NCBI GenBank assembly: GCA_013299115.1
Contig: JAAFKA010000001.1
Span: 124,001 to 188,000, forward strand
Source of the DNA: Cytophagales bacterium
GTDB lineage: Bacteria; Bacteroidota; Bacteroidia; Cytophagales; Thermoflexibacteraceae
DNA: 64,000 nucleotides
Direction of reading: 5' to 3'
Shown here: positions 7,975 to 14,860 of the stretch, one piece after another
How the letters are laid out: each line of letters starts with the position of its first letter
How positions within the stretch are numbered: position 1 is the stretch's first letter
Made by a program: the position numbers and the translations under genes
The notes under the pieces: model-generated
Told to the model about the DNA's origin: nothing
Databases searched by the model: none
What the model saw: only the letters and a program-made list of their open reading frames with translations

Positions 7975-8430
7975 TTATTTTTTAAATACCTCGTTTTCTT
8001 TTGTTAGTAGCTTTACTTTTTGCTCACTATCAATGAGTTTTTTTTCACAAGTTGCAAGGTTTCTTTTTAATATTCTTACCTCATCTTTCAAATAAGAATT
8101 GGTTAATTTATTTGTTTGTTTCTGTTTTTCTAACTCCAATTCTAAGGCTGCTATTTTTTCTTTGTCTGTCATCTTTTCTTTATCTCCTACATTGTCTTCT
8201 GTTTTATTTTCCTCTTGTGTTTCTTCTTCATTTTCTATACCTAATAAATCTGCTAATGTACCCCCCAATACCTTTGCTATTTGTTCTAAGCGGGGATGAG
8301 ATAGAATACTGTTTCCTCTTTCTATTTTAGCATAACCAGATTGGGACATAGAGAGCAATGATGCCATTTTATCTTGGGTATAACCACGCAGTTCTCGCAA
8401 AGCTTTTATTCTGTTTTGCACAGTTTCCAT
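7975..8430 (-). CDS. XRE-family transcriptional regulator with C-terminal coiled coil
   Basis: A 151-residue protein. Residues ~8-63 are a Cro/CI-type helix-turn-helix ('LRELRGYTQDKMASLLSM', then 'YAKIERG...HPRLEQIAKVLG'). Residues ~75-150 are strongly charged (EEETQEENK..., then KIAALELELEKQKQTN) and predict a long coiled coil, probably for dimerisation. Three copies of TAGGACTA/TAGTCCTA lie just upstream and are candidate autoregulatory operators. It probably forms an operon with the DCC-family gene. Confidence 0.88.
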   Translation of the reverse strand: METVQNRIKALRELRGYTQDKMASLLSMSQSGYAKIERGNSILSHPRLEQIAKVLGGTLADLLGIENEEETQEENKTEDNVGDKEKMTDKEKIAALELELEKQKQTNKLTNSYLKDEVRILKRNLATCEKKLIDSEQKVKLLTKENEVFKK

Positions 8431-8467
8431 ACAATTTTTTCTATTCAGTTTTTATTTTTTTATTCCC

Positions 8468-8508
8468 CATAGGACTATTTTTTTATTTTTTAACAAAATA
8501 GTCCTATG
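8468..8508. promoter_or_regulatory. Inverted pair of TAGGACTA/TAGTCCTA boxes, candidate operator
   Basis: CATAGGACTATTTT (8468-8481) and AAAATAGTCCTATG (8495-8508) are perfect inverse complements separated by 13 AT-rich bases, 38 bases upstream of the XRE start codon. A third box, AAATAGTCCTATT, lies at 8568-8580, outside any hairpin. Repeats of one motif next to an HTH gene suggest operator sites rather than a terminator. Confidence 0.5.
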
Positions 8509-8567
8509 AGGGTGCATTGATTTGCAAATAATTTTTTTTTAGTCCAAACTTTCATAAGAAAAAAGTG

Positions 8568-8580
8568 AAATAGTCCTATT
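8568..8580. promoter_or_regulatory. Third TAGTCCTA box
   Basis: AAATAGTCCTATT repeats the core of the paired boxes at 8468-8508. It stands alone about 60 bases further upstream of the XRE regulator gene. Confidence 0.4.
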
Positions 8581-8635
8581 GGAGTTCAGAACGTAACCTT
8601 AAACTACTTACCTTTGCCATATCAAAATACAAAAG

Positions 8636-8772
8636 GAATGTAGCATAGGCTTTAGCCTGTGAAAGAATGTAGCATAGGCTTTAGCCTGTGCCTTTCTTTG
8701 GTGTGTACTTTTGTCAGCGTATTTTCGGTTGCTCAAAAACCGAAACAACACCGCAGGCTAAAGCCCACGATA
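8636..8772. repeat. GTAGCATAGGCTTTAGCCTGTG repeats (two direct, one inverted)
   Basis: Two direct copies with a period of 29 bases (from 8640 and 8669) each contain the palindrome AGGCTTTAGCCT. A third, diverged copy in reverse (CGCAGGCTAAAGCCCACGAT) lies at about 8752-8771. The 8431-8902 gap otherwise holds the XRE operator candidates, a TACCTTTG -7 element (8609-8616) and no gene. Confidence 0.7.
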
Positions 8773-8902
8773 CAAAACACAAACCAAAGCAACTGAAAAC
8801 CCTACACAGTTGTAAAATCTAAAAATGTAGGGTAAAAATATAAAATACTTAGCAGACTACCAAAAATAGCTGCAATTATTTTTCTAAAACCTAATAAAAA
8901 AA

Positions 8903-10216
8903 ATGAAAACATTACGTTTTTTACCCGTTGCCAATGGCAAATCGTCTTTTGCAAGTCTATTGTTGCTTGCCTTGTTCTTTTGTGCAAGCTATAAAGCACA
9001 AGCATTTACTTATGTTGTAGTGCGAGGAGCTTCGCAAGTTTGCCCCTACAATGTAGTTTCGTATGAAATAGACATCACAAATATTTTTCCTACACAAATT
9101 CTTATTGTTTCAGTGAGTGGTGGCACCATAGTGGATATACCAGAATACAGCAATGAAACCTATAATGCAATGAGAACACAGGCGAAGGTTGATGCCAGCC
9201 TAAGTGACAATCCTGTTAGGTCGTGTACTGCAATAGTTCGGTGGGGTGCTGGTGGTAGTGGCTCTTTTAGTGCAAATATTGGCTATGACATAGGTATTTT
9301 TGGTGGTATGCAGTGGAACTCAGATTCTATTGATGTAGCTAATGGTTTGGGTACTTTGGGTAGTATTGGAGGAGCAAGAACTATTTCTTGCGGAACAAGC
9401 ACCAGCAGTTACAGCATCAGTCCTGTTTTTGGAGCAGATTCTTATGAATGGTCGTCTTCTTCGCCTGCCTTGCAAGTGCTTGACAATGGTAATAATTCGG
9501 CTAATTTTGATGTAAGTAATTTCAGAGGTAGTGCAACCATTACAGTCATTGCACGCAATAACACTTGTAATGTAACAGGTATGAGAACTCTGTCTGTTTC
9601 TCGTGTGCCAGCAAGAGGCGGTGTAAGTGGAACTTCGCAAGTATGTAGTGGTACGGTGGCTTATTATTCAGCTATAGACCAGTCGAGTTATGCCCCACTT
9701 TTGGGCAGTGGCTTTGTCTGGGGTTTGCCATCGGGATGGAGTATCATAGATGGCGATGGCACAGGAGATATTAGCGTACAAGTACCTTCTTATTATGCTA
9801 CCAGACCTTCTTCTGTTACACTATCTTATCAAGCATTTGACGGATGCGGCAATTCAGTAAGAGGCTCAATCGGTGTGCAGAAAATGCCAAATTCAAACTG
9901 CTATATGGAAAGGATACTACCACCTACCAAAGACGAAAAAGCAAAAGATACAACTGATGCAACAGATACAGATGAAATAGTAGCTTTTATGCTCTATCCT
10001 AACCCCTCACAAGGGCAGGTTACGCTGTCTTGTGGCACAAAGGAAAGTGGCACATTAAAAATCTACGACAAATTAGGCACAGAAGTAGCTTCTTTTGCCA
10101 ACGTAAGCAATGGTTTTGTGTTTACTGTTACAGGTTTAGTGGCAGATACCTATACAGCCCGTTGGATAACGATAGAAACTGTTAAAACATTTCGTTTAGT
10201 AGTCAATCACAACTAA
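8903..10216 (+). CDS. Secreted PKD/Ig-like protein with T9SS C-terminal sorting domain
   Basis: A 437-residue protein. A signal peptide (residues ~14-34, ending AQA) is followed by three Ig/PKD-like beta modules marked by 'GASQVCP', 'ARTISCG' and 'GTSQVCSG'. An acidic linker (KDEKAKDTTDATDTDE, ~350-368) leads to the T9SS type A sorting domain: 'FMLYPNPSQGQVTL', 'LKIYDKLGTEV' and the terminal 'TFRLVVNHN'. The sorting domain would direct export through the outer membrane by the type IX system and then be cleaved. This is the only intact copy of a sorting domain whose last codons recur four times downstream (10915, 11507, 13261, 13946). Ligand or enzyme activity is not evident. Confidence 0.8.
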   Translation: MKTLRFLPVANGKSSFASLLLLALFFCASYKAQAFTYVVVRGASQVCPYNVVSYEIDITNIFPTQILIVSVSGGTIVDIPEYSNETYNAMRTQAKVDASLSDNPVRSCTAIVRWGAGGSGSFSANIGYDIGIFGGMQWNSDSIDVANGLGTLGSIGGARTISCGTSTSSYSISPVFGADSYEWSSSSPALQVLDNGNNSANFDVSNFRGSATITVIARNNTCNVTGMRTLSVSRVPARGGVSGTSQVCSGTVAYYSAIDQSSYAPLLGSGFVWGLPSGWSIIDGDGTGDISVQVPSYYATRPSSVTLSYQAFDGCGNSVRGSIGVQKMPNSNCYMERILPPTKDEKAKDTTDATDTDEIVAFMLYPNPSQGQVTLSCGTKESGTLKIYDKLGTEVASFANVSNGFVFTVTGLVADTYTARWITIETVKTFRLVVNHN

Positions 10217-10230
10217 AAAATTCATTCAAG

Positions 10231-10267
10231 AAAAACTTGCAACACATGACTTGTTTTGCAAGTTTTT
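10231..10267 (+). terminator. Stem-loop terminator after T9SS protein gene
   Basis: AAAACTTGCAA...TTGCAAGTTTTTT forms an 11-bp stem followed by a T run. Near-identical hairpins follow the sorting-domain remnants at 10968-11005, 13407-13445 and 14005-14043, each just before a lipoprotein gene. Confidence 0.75.
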
Positions 10268-10286
10268 TAAAAACTTTATAACAAAT

Positions 10287-10913
10287 ATGAAAACTTTTTT
10301 TTGTGGTTGTCTGCTTGGTTTGTTACTTGGCTTACAAACAGTTTTATTTGCTCAAATTTCCTTAACTGATAGTAGTAAAAGACAGCAAGTTTTTGAGCAA
10401 TATTTAGATAGTTTGCGTAGTGCCAATAAAAAATATCCTAAAAATTTACTAAAACTGCAATGGTGGTCTAATCGTAGAAATGCTGATTGGTTTATTCCTA
10501 ATGGACTTTGCTATGAAAGAATATGGGGCAAAAACTCTACATTGAACTTGAACCTGTTTTTTATGATAGGTCGTACCTCTATTCCTGCTTATGCTTTGTA
10601 CGGAGAAACTCGTTATTATTTGCGTTCACGTAAAAACCAGCATACGTTTAATGGTTTTTTTCTAAGGGGCGGCTTAGTCTATGCTTATCAGGAATATTTG
10701 TATTTGCCTAATTTTAAGCCTGTAGTAGGGGCAACTCGTTTAGGTGGTGTATTAGGTGGTTTTGGCTATCAAAAAGTATGGTGGAAAAAAGTAAGTACCG
10801 CAGCTTTTTTTGCCACTTCGGTAGGTGTGTTTGAAGAGGAGTATCGCAAATCTGTTAAAATAGATGCTTTCCAATGGAATGAGCTGGGGGTGAGTATTGG
10901 CTATGCGTTTTAA
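10287..10913 (+). CDS. Secreted or outer-membrane hypothetical protein
   Basis: A 208-residue protein starting at ATG 10287 with a signal peptide (MKTFFCGCLLGLLLGLQTVLFAQ). After a helical segment come 'YPKNLLKLQWWSNRRNADWF' and alternating aromatic/hydrophobic strands ('LNLNLFFMIG', 'LYGETRYYLRS', 'FFLRGGLVYAYQEYLYLP'), ending in Phe. This suggests a small beta-barrel or surface protein. No family is recognised. The 5' part is related to the truncated gene at 11641 (shared 'YPKNLLKLQW'). The preceding terminator hairpin lies partly in its leader. Confidence 0.6.
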   Translation: MKTFFCGCLLGLLLGLQTVLFAQISLTDSSKRQQVFEQYLDSLRSANKKYPKNLLKLQWWSNRRNADWFIPNGLCYERIWGKNSTLNLNLFFMIGRTSIPAYALYGETRYYLRSRKNQHTFNGFFLRGGLVYAYQEYLYLPNFKPVVGATRLGGVLGGFGYQKVWWKKVSTAAFFATSVGVFEEEYRKSVKIDAFQWNELGVSIGYAF

Positions 10914-10914
10914 T

Positions 10915-10953
10915 ACAGTGCAAAACTTCCGTTTGGTAGTTAATCATAACTAA
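10915..10953 (+). pseudogene. Orphan T9SS sorting-domain 3' end, copy 1
   Basis: The codons TVQNFRLVVNHN plus stop directly follow the previous gene's TAA but in another frame, and they have no start. They match the last 12 residues of the sorting domain of the 8903-10216 protein and are followed by the same hairpin. Confidence 0.75.
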
Positions 10954-10967
10954 AAAATTCATTCAAG

Positions 10968-11005
10968 AAAAACTTGCAACACATGACTTGTTGTGCAAGT
11001 TTTTT
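10968..11005 (+). terminator. Repeated stem-loop terminator, copy 2
   Basis: Same sequence as the hairpin at 10231-10267, with a TTGTTGTGC change in the loop side of the right arm. It lies 17 bases before the lipoprotein ATG at 11022. Confidence 0.65.
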
Positions 11006-11021
11006 CAAAAATCTATAAACC

Positions 11022-11504
11022 ATGAAAAAAATATTTTTGTTTAGTAGTGTGCTATTCTTACTTTGTATAGCCTACACCAACTGCACCCAAGAGCCTTGTA
11101 TGGGTTGTGGTGTGCAAATGCCCGATGTTTTACGTTTTGCTATCACAGGGGATGCTATTTTTGCAAACCAATATGATGCACAGCGTAGCATTTCCTTAGC
11201 AGTTCAAGAGAACAATAAAAGTGCTGTTACTATACCATTGACAGTGGAAAAAATAGCATTAAAATCTCAAAAAGACAGTGTTTATAGCTTTAATGTTGTA
11301 AATACTTACTCTATGCAGGATAGCAAAATGCCTTTACAAGTTGCTTACTTATTGGCTTACAAGGGCAAAAATATCGGTACTTTATCAGTTCGATATGCTG
11401 CCAATCGTAAAAATATAGAAAAAGCATATTTCAACAACAAAGAATTGCCTACACTGGAACAATGCTGGTTTTTACTTAATCTTACAAACAAAGATTTGGA
11501 GTAA
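11022..11504 (+). CDS. Hypothetical lipoprotein, copy 1 of a duplicated gene
   Basis: A 160-residue protein. The hydrophobic leader MKKIFLFSSVLFLLCIAYTNC ends at a lipidation cysteine (Cys21), followed by a second cysteine-rich segment 'EPCMGCG'. The remainder is predicted beta-rich ('VLRFAITGDAIFANQY', 'TIPLTVEKIALKS', 'YAANRKNIEKAYFNN'), a single domain resembling other small Bacteroidota outer-membrane lipoproteins. I do not recognise the family. The copy at 13461 differs at one residue (V31 here, M there). A third, truncated copy is at 14059. Confidence 0.75.
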   Translation: MKKIFLFSSVLFLLCIAYTNCTQEPCMGCGVQMPDVLRFAITGDAIFANQYDAQRSISLAVQENNKSAVTIPLTVEKIALKSQKDSVYSFNVVNTYSMQDSKMPLQVAYLLAYKGKNIGTLSVRYAANRKNIEKAYFNNKELPTLEQCWFLLNLTNKDLE

Positions 11505-11506
11505 CG

Positions 11507-11551
11507 GCAGACACAGTGCAAAACTTCCGTTTGGTGGTTAATCATAACTAA
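11507..11551 (+). pseudogene. Orphan T9SS sorting-domain 3' end, copy 2
   Basis: ADTVQNFRLVVNHN plus stop begins three bases after the lipoprotein stop. It has no start codon. It matches the end of the 8903-10216 protein and the copy at 13946-13990. Confidence 0.75.
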
Positions 11552-11569
11552 AATACACCTTTCATCAAT

Positions 11570-11619
11570 TTTTATACGCCTGTCAATATGCAAAAAATCA
11601 CGATTGACAGCGTATAAAA
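11570..11619. repeat. Hairpin TTTTATACGCCTGTCAAT...ATTGACAGCGTATAAAA
   Basis: Arms of about 18 bases surround a 14-base loop. The TTGACA...CGTATAAAAG end is shared with the loop region of the family-A hairpin at 178-276, so this is a relative of family A. It lies between the array genes. Confidence 0.65.
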
Positions 11620-11640
11620 GTTAATCATAAAAACATCATC

Positions 11641-11898
11641 ATGAAAAATATACATCATATTTTTGTTCTCTTGTTTTCCTGCCTTTCTTTTTGGGTGCAA
11701 GCACAAAACAACGAAGATAGCTTGGCTATCAAACAAAAACAATTTGCTCAAAAATTAGATAGTATTACGCAGCAAAAGTTAAACTATCCAAAAAATTTGC
11801 TCAAGCTTCAATGGAGTTTAAATAGGTGGAATACGCCAGCTTGGGTGTTGCCAACAGGTCATTCGGCAGGCACTTGGTCAGGTAATTTTACTTGGTAA
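11641..11898 (+). pseudogene. Truncated paralogue of the 10287 secreted protein
   Basis: An 85-residue frame with a signal peptide (ending WVQAQ). Its 'SITQQKLNYPKNLLKLQW..NRWNTPAW' aligns with the start of the 208-residue protein at 10287, then it stops after 'GTWSGNFTW' at about two fifths of that length. A stem-loop (11912-11937) follows at once. It is probably a decayed or partial duplicate, but a short secreted product cannot be excluded. Confidence 0.6.
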
Positions 11899-11960
11899 TT
11901 CTTAATTTTCCCCTTACCTGCAAAAGGCAGGTAAGGCTTTACCTTTTTTAGCACACCATC

Positions 11961-12575
11961 ATGAACTTAAAACATTTAATTTATTTCTTGCTACCTCTTT
12001 TTTTCATAGGTTGTACAGAACAAGATGAGCTTTTGCTCAAGGACATTGGTATTTTGCGTTATGAAATAGACGGAAAACCTTATCAAACTGCTATCAAATA
12101 TAAAGTTGATACTGGCTATTCTTATCCTTTTTTCAATAATGATATTGGGCGTAGCTCAAGCGGCACAGGTTCATCTGTCATATTTACAGACCACACAGAT
12201 GGAGACAGAGGTTTATTACAGTTGTCGCGACACTGTTATATTGAGCCTTTAACAAATAAAACAGTTTGTAAAGACAGTGCCTGGTCAGATAATCAAACAG
12301 AATTGTTAAAAGTAGGGATAAAAATTCCATTTGATACACCTCATGGAGCATCAAATACAAAGCCTGATTTATATGCCTCTCTTCGTTTTATGATAGATGG
12401 CTCTATGTATTCTGTTCCTGATAAATTAAACAATGAAGTGCCAGGTAGCTTGACCATCCTAAAAAATGATGAAGAAGTTTTTGAGGCTACTTTTGAGTGT
12501 GTCATTGCTTATCTTTCAGATAAAAATAAAAAAAGTATCCTCAAAAATGGCTTTATTTCTGTAAGACGTAATTAA
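11961..12575 (+). CDS. Hypothetical lipoprotein, paralogue A
   Basis: A 204-residue protein. The signal peptide ends in the lipobox FFIGC (Cys18), followed by TEQDELL. It is related along its length to the next gene: 'DIGILRYEIDGKPYQTAIKY', 'VIFTDHT', 'WKVG/LKVGIKIPFDTP', 'LTILKNDEEVFEATFECVI' and the terminal 'KNGFISVRRN'. Predicted all-beta. No known family is recognised. Such pairs are common among surface lipoproteins of the phylum. Confidence 0.72.
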   Translation: MNLKHLIYFLLPLFFIGCTEQDELLLKDIGILRYEIDGKPYQTAIKYKVDTGYSYPFFNNDIGRSSSGTGSSVIFTDHTDGDRGLLQLSRHCYIEPLTNKTVCKDSAWSDNQTELLKVGIKIPFDTPHGASNTKPDLYASLRFMIDGSMYSVPDKLNNEVPGSLTILKNDEEVFEATFECVIAYLSDKNKKSILKNGFISVRRN

Positions 12576-12610
12576 AAATACTTAGCACGAGATAACACTT
12601 CATTTACCTT

Positions 12611-12645
12611 TTATCAGCCAACAGCTATCCTCTGGTTGGCTGATA
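12611..12645 (+). terminator. Stem-loop ATCAGCCAAC...GTTGGCTGAT between the lipoprotein paralogues
   Basis: A 10-bp perfect stem with a 12-base loop lies between the two paralogous lipoprotein genes. It has no long T run, so its strength as a terminator is uncertain. Confidence 0.5.
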
Positions 12646-12680
12646 TTGTAAATAAATTCAATTTTAAAGCCTTCAAAAAA

Positions 12681-13256
12681 ATGAAAAAATTATTTATAGT
12701 CTTGTTTACAGCTTTTTTGGCTGTCGGCTGTACCCAAGACGAACTGTTTACCAAAAACATAGGCATCATTCGATACGAAGTAGATGGCAAACCTTACCAG
12801 ACCGACATCAAATACCAAGTGGACTGCAATACAAAATATCCTTGTGTGAATGTAGATATTGGTATAGGCTATCAAACAACTGGTATTGTATTTAGAGACC
12901 ACACAGGTGATAATAGAAATGGGCTTTCTTTTGGTGGGTTCAGAAGTAATATTGAATGTGATAGTGTATGGCAAGACTGTGCAACAAATTTTTGGAAAGT
13001 GGGTGTAAAATTTCCAATGGATACACCTTTTAGACCCGACACCAAACCCAAGCCAGAGAGGTATGCTTATTTTGGTTTCAGAGGTTTTCATTCGTTGGCA
13101 GAAAACATGAGTAATGAAACTCCTGCGTTTCTGACTATCACTAAAAATGACGAGAATACATTTGAAGCTACTTTTGAGTGTATGATTAGTTATGACGCTA
13201 ACAGAACTAAAAAAGCTGTTATCAAAAATGGATTTGTTTCTATTCGCAGAAATTAG
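12681..13256 (+). CDS. Hypothetical lipoprotein, paralogue B
   Basis: A 191-residue protein from ATG 12681, chosen because the signal peptide starts there; an ATG at 12636 would place 15 polar residues in front. The lipobox is FLAVGC. It is a diverged duplicate of the 11961 protein: 'NIGIIRYEVDGKPYQTDIKY', 'VGVKFPMDTPF', 'LTITKNDENTFEATFECMI' and 'KNGFVSIRRN' are shared. The 3' end runs almost directly into a sorting-domain remnant that starts five bases after the stop. Confidence 0.72.
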   Translation: MKKLFIVLFTAFLAVGCTQDELFTKNIGIIRYEVDGKPYQTDIKYQVDCNTKYPCVNVDIGIGYQTTGIVFRDHTGDNRNGLSFGGFRSNIECDSVWQDCATNFWKVGVKFPMDTPFRPDTKPKPERYAYFGFRGFHSLAENMSNETPAFLTITKNDENTFEATFECMISYDANRTKKAVIKNGFVSIRRN

Positions 13257-13260
13257 ACAA

Positions 13261-13392
13261 ATGAAAACATACACCCATGTAGGCAATGATTTTGTGTTTA
13301 CGGTTGCTGGTTTAGTGGTAGATACGTACACAGTACGTTGGGTAACGACAGACACAGTGCAAAACTTCCGTTTGGTAGTTAATCATAACTAA
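13261..13392 (+). pseudogene. Orphan T9SS sorting-domain fragment, copy 3 (longest)
   Basis: The 43 codons from ATG 13261 read 'MKTYTHVGNDFVFTVAGLVV' and end 'TVQNFRLVVNHN'. They align with the last ~38 residues of the 8903-10216 protein ('NGFVFTVTGLVADTYTARW'). There is no signal peptide or passenger. The sequence looks like the surviving tail of a T9SS protein whose body was replaced. Confidence 0.75.
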
Positions 13393-13406
13393 AAAATTCA
13401 TTCAAG

Positions 13407-13445
13407 AAAAACTTGCAACACATGACTTGTTTTGCAAGTTTTTTC
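13407..13445 (+). terminator. Repeated stem-loop terminator, copy 3
   Basis: Same AAAACTTGCAA/TTGCAAGTTTT hairpin as at 10231, again directly upstream of a copy of the 160-residue lipoprotein gene. Confidence 0.65.
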
Positions 13446-13460
13446 AAAAATCTATAAACC

Positions 13461-13943
13461 ATGAAAAAAATATTTTTGTTTAGTAGTGTGCTATTCTTAC
13501 TTTGTATAGCCTACACCAACTGCACCCAAGAGCCTTGTATGGGTTGTGGTATGCAAATGCCCGATGTTTTACGTTTTGCTATCACAGGGGATGCTATTTT
13601 TGCAAACCAATATGATGCACAGCGTAGCATTTCCTTAGCAGTTCAAGAGAACAATAAAAGTGCTGTTACTATACCATTGACAGTGGAAAAAATAGCATTA
13701 AAATCTCAAAAAGACAGTGTTTATAGCTTTAATGTTGTAAATACTTACTCTATGCAGGATAGCAAAATGCCTTTACAAGTTGCTTACTTATTGGCTTACA
13801 AGGGCAAAAATATCGGTACTTTATCAGTTCGATATGCTGCCAATCGTAAAAATATAGAAAAAGCATATTTCAACAACAAAGAATTGCCTACACTGGAACA
13901 ATGCTGGTTTTTACTTAATCTTACAAACAAAGATTTGGAGTAA
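13461..13943 (+). CDS. Hypothetical lipoprotein, copy 2 of the duplicated gene
   Basis: A 160-residue protein that differs from the 11022 copy only at residue 31 (Met instead of Val). The DNA identity extends upstream through the hairpin and sorting-domain remnant and downstream through the next remnant. The features are the same: leader ending at Cys21, an 'EPCMGCG' motif and a beta-rich body. Such identity means a very recent duplication or gene conversion. Function unknown. Confidence 0.75.
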   Translation: MKKIFLFSSVLFLLCIAYTNCTQEPCMGCGMQMPDVLRFAITGDAIFANQYDAQRSISLAVQENNKSAVTIPLTVEKIALKSQKDSVYSFNVVNTYSMQDSKMPLQVAYLLAYKGKNIGTLSVRYAANRKNIEKAYFNNKELPTLEQCWFLLNLTNKDLE

Positions 13944-13945
13944 CG

Positions 13946-13990
13946 GCAGACACAGTGCAAAACTTCCGTTTGGTGGTTAATCATAACTAA
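13946..13990 (+). pseudogene. Orphan T9SS sorting-domain 3' end, copy 4
   Basis: ADTVQNFRLVVNHN plus stop has the same sequence and position relative to the lipoprotein gene as the copy at 11507-11551, and is followed by the hairpin at 14005. Confidence 0.75.
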
Positions 13991-14004
13991 AAAATTCATT
14001 CAAG

Positions 14005-14043
14005 AAAAACTTGCAACACATGACTTGTTTTGCAAGTTTTTTA
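14005..14043 (+). terminator. Repeated stem-loop terminator, copy 4
   Basis: Same hairpin sequence as at 10231 and 13407. It lies 15 bases before the truncated lipoprotein copy at 14059. Confidence 0.65.
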
Positions 14044-14058
14044 AAAAATCTATAAACC

Positions 14059-14292
14059 ATGAAAAAAATATTTTTGTTTAGTAGTGTGCTATTCTTACTT
14101 TGTATAGCCTACACCAACTGCACCCAAGAGCCTTGTATGGGTTGTGGTATGCAAGTGCCTGATGTTTTACGTTTTGCTATCACAGGGGATGCTATTTTTG
14201 CAAACCAATATGATGCACAGCGTAGCATTTCCTTAGCAGTTCAAGAGAACAATAAAAGTATAGCGGAAATGGAACAAAAATTGTGGCAATAA
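14059..14292 (+). pseudogene. Truncated third copy of the 160-residue lipoprotein
   Basis: The first 67 residues match the copies at 11022 and 13461 (only 'MQVPD' differs from 'MQMPD'). After 'QENNKS' the sequence switches to unrelated 'IAEMEQKLWQ' and stops. The break is abrupt at about 14262, the right edge of the tandem duplication (period 598 bases from the copy at 13461). The signal peptide and lipidation Cys remain. Confidence 0.75.
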
Positions 14293-14352
14293 ACAACAAC
14301 AAAATACATAAAATTTTACCAAATATGCACTTCAGCCTGTGCTTTTAAAATT

Positions 14353-14781
14353 ATGATAGAAGACTACCAATTAGTCCCCGCCTTTTACTTTTCAGTACGA
14401 ATAGATGACGAGGAGATTCCTTTTCAAAGTGTTTCAGGATTAAGTGCAGAGGTGCAGTACAAAGAAACAATGGGCATAAAACTTCCCGAAGGCACAAAAT
14501 ATGGCGACTTAGTTTTAAACAGGGCTTTGACCACTGTGAATTCTAATTTTGCTACTTGGCTTTTTGACATTTTTTACAGAGGTTTTAATACGCCCCAACG
14601 ATTTGTTCCCAAAACAGCATTGCTTAGACTCTTAGGTACAGACGACCAACCTATTTTTGTATGGCAATTCAATGATTTGTTGCCTAAAAAATGGCAAATT
14701 TCCTCACTCGATGCCAAAAAAAATGAGCTAATTATAGAAACCATTACATTTGAATACGACTCGGTGTTTAAGTTGAAGTAA
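14353..14781 (+). CDS. T4 gp19-like phage tail tube / contractile injection system tube protein
   Basis: A 142-residue protein of normal length for the family. The opening 'YQLVPAFYFSVRIDDEEIPFQSVSGLSAEVQYKE' is the usual start of T4gp19/Afp1-type inner tube proteins ('p.Ff.V.i.....fqevsGl..e'). The C-terminal 'LPKKWQISSLDAKKNELIIETITFEYDSV' matches the family's closing block ('..gp.l....nev.iE.l.l.ye'). In phages and extracellular contractile injection systems this protein stacks into the tube. No sheath, baseplate, spike or ATPase gene is visible here, so it stands alone between array debris and nuoF. It may be part of a dispersed system or have been captured for another role. Confidence 0.82.
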   Translation: MIEDYQLVPAFYFSVRIDDEEIPFQSVSGLSAEVQYKETMGIKLPEGTKYGDLVLNRALTTVNSNFATWLFDIFYRGFNTPQRFVPKTALLRLLGTDDQPIFVWQFNDLLPKKWQISSLDAKKNELIIETITFEYDSVFKLK

Positions 14782-14860
14782 AAAATGACAAAATTTGCTA
14801 AATTTTGGAAATGTGCCAAACAGTTTATAGATTTGTAAAAATCCTTAGACTGAAACACAG

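Noticed and set aside
8640-8690. Two GTAGCATAGGCTTTAGCCTGTG copies as a minimal CRISPR
   Set aside because: Only two direct copies separated by seven bases, with an inverted third; this is a dispersed palindrome.
14353-14781. A prophage around the tube-like protein
   Set aside because: No integrase, capsid, terminase, sheath or baseplate gene lies within reach, and both sides are ordinary chromosomal genes.
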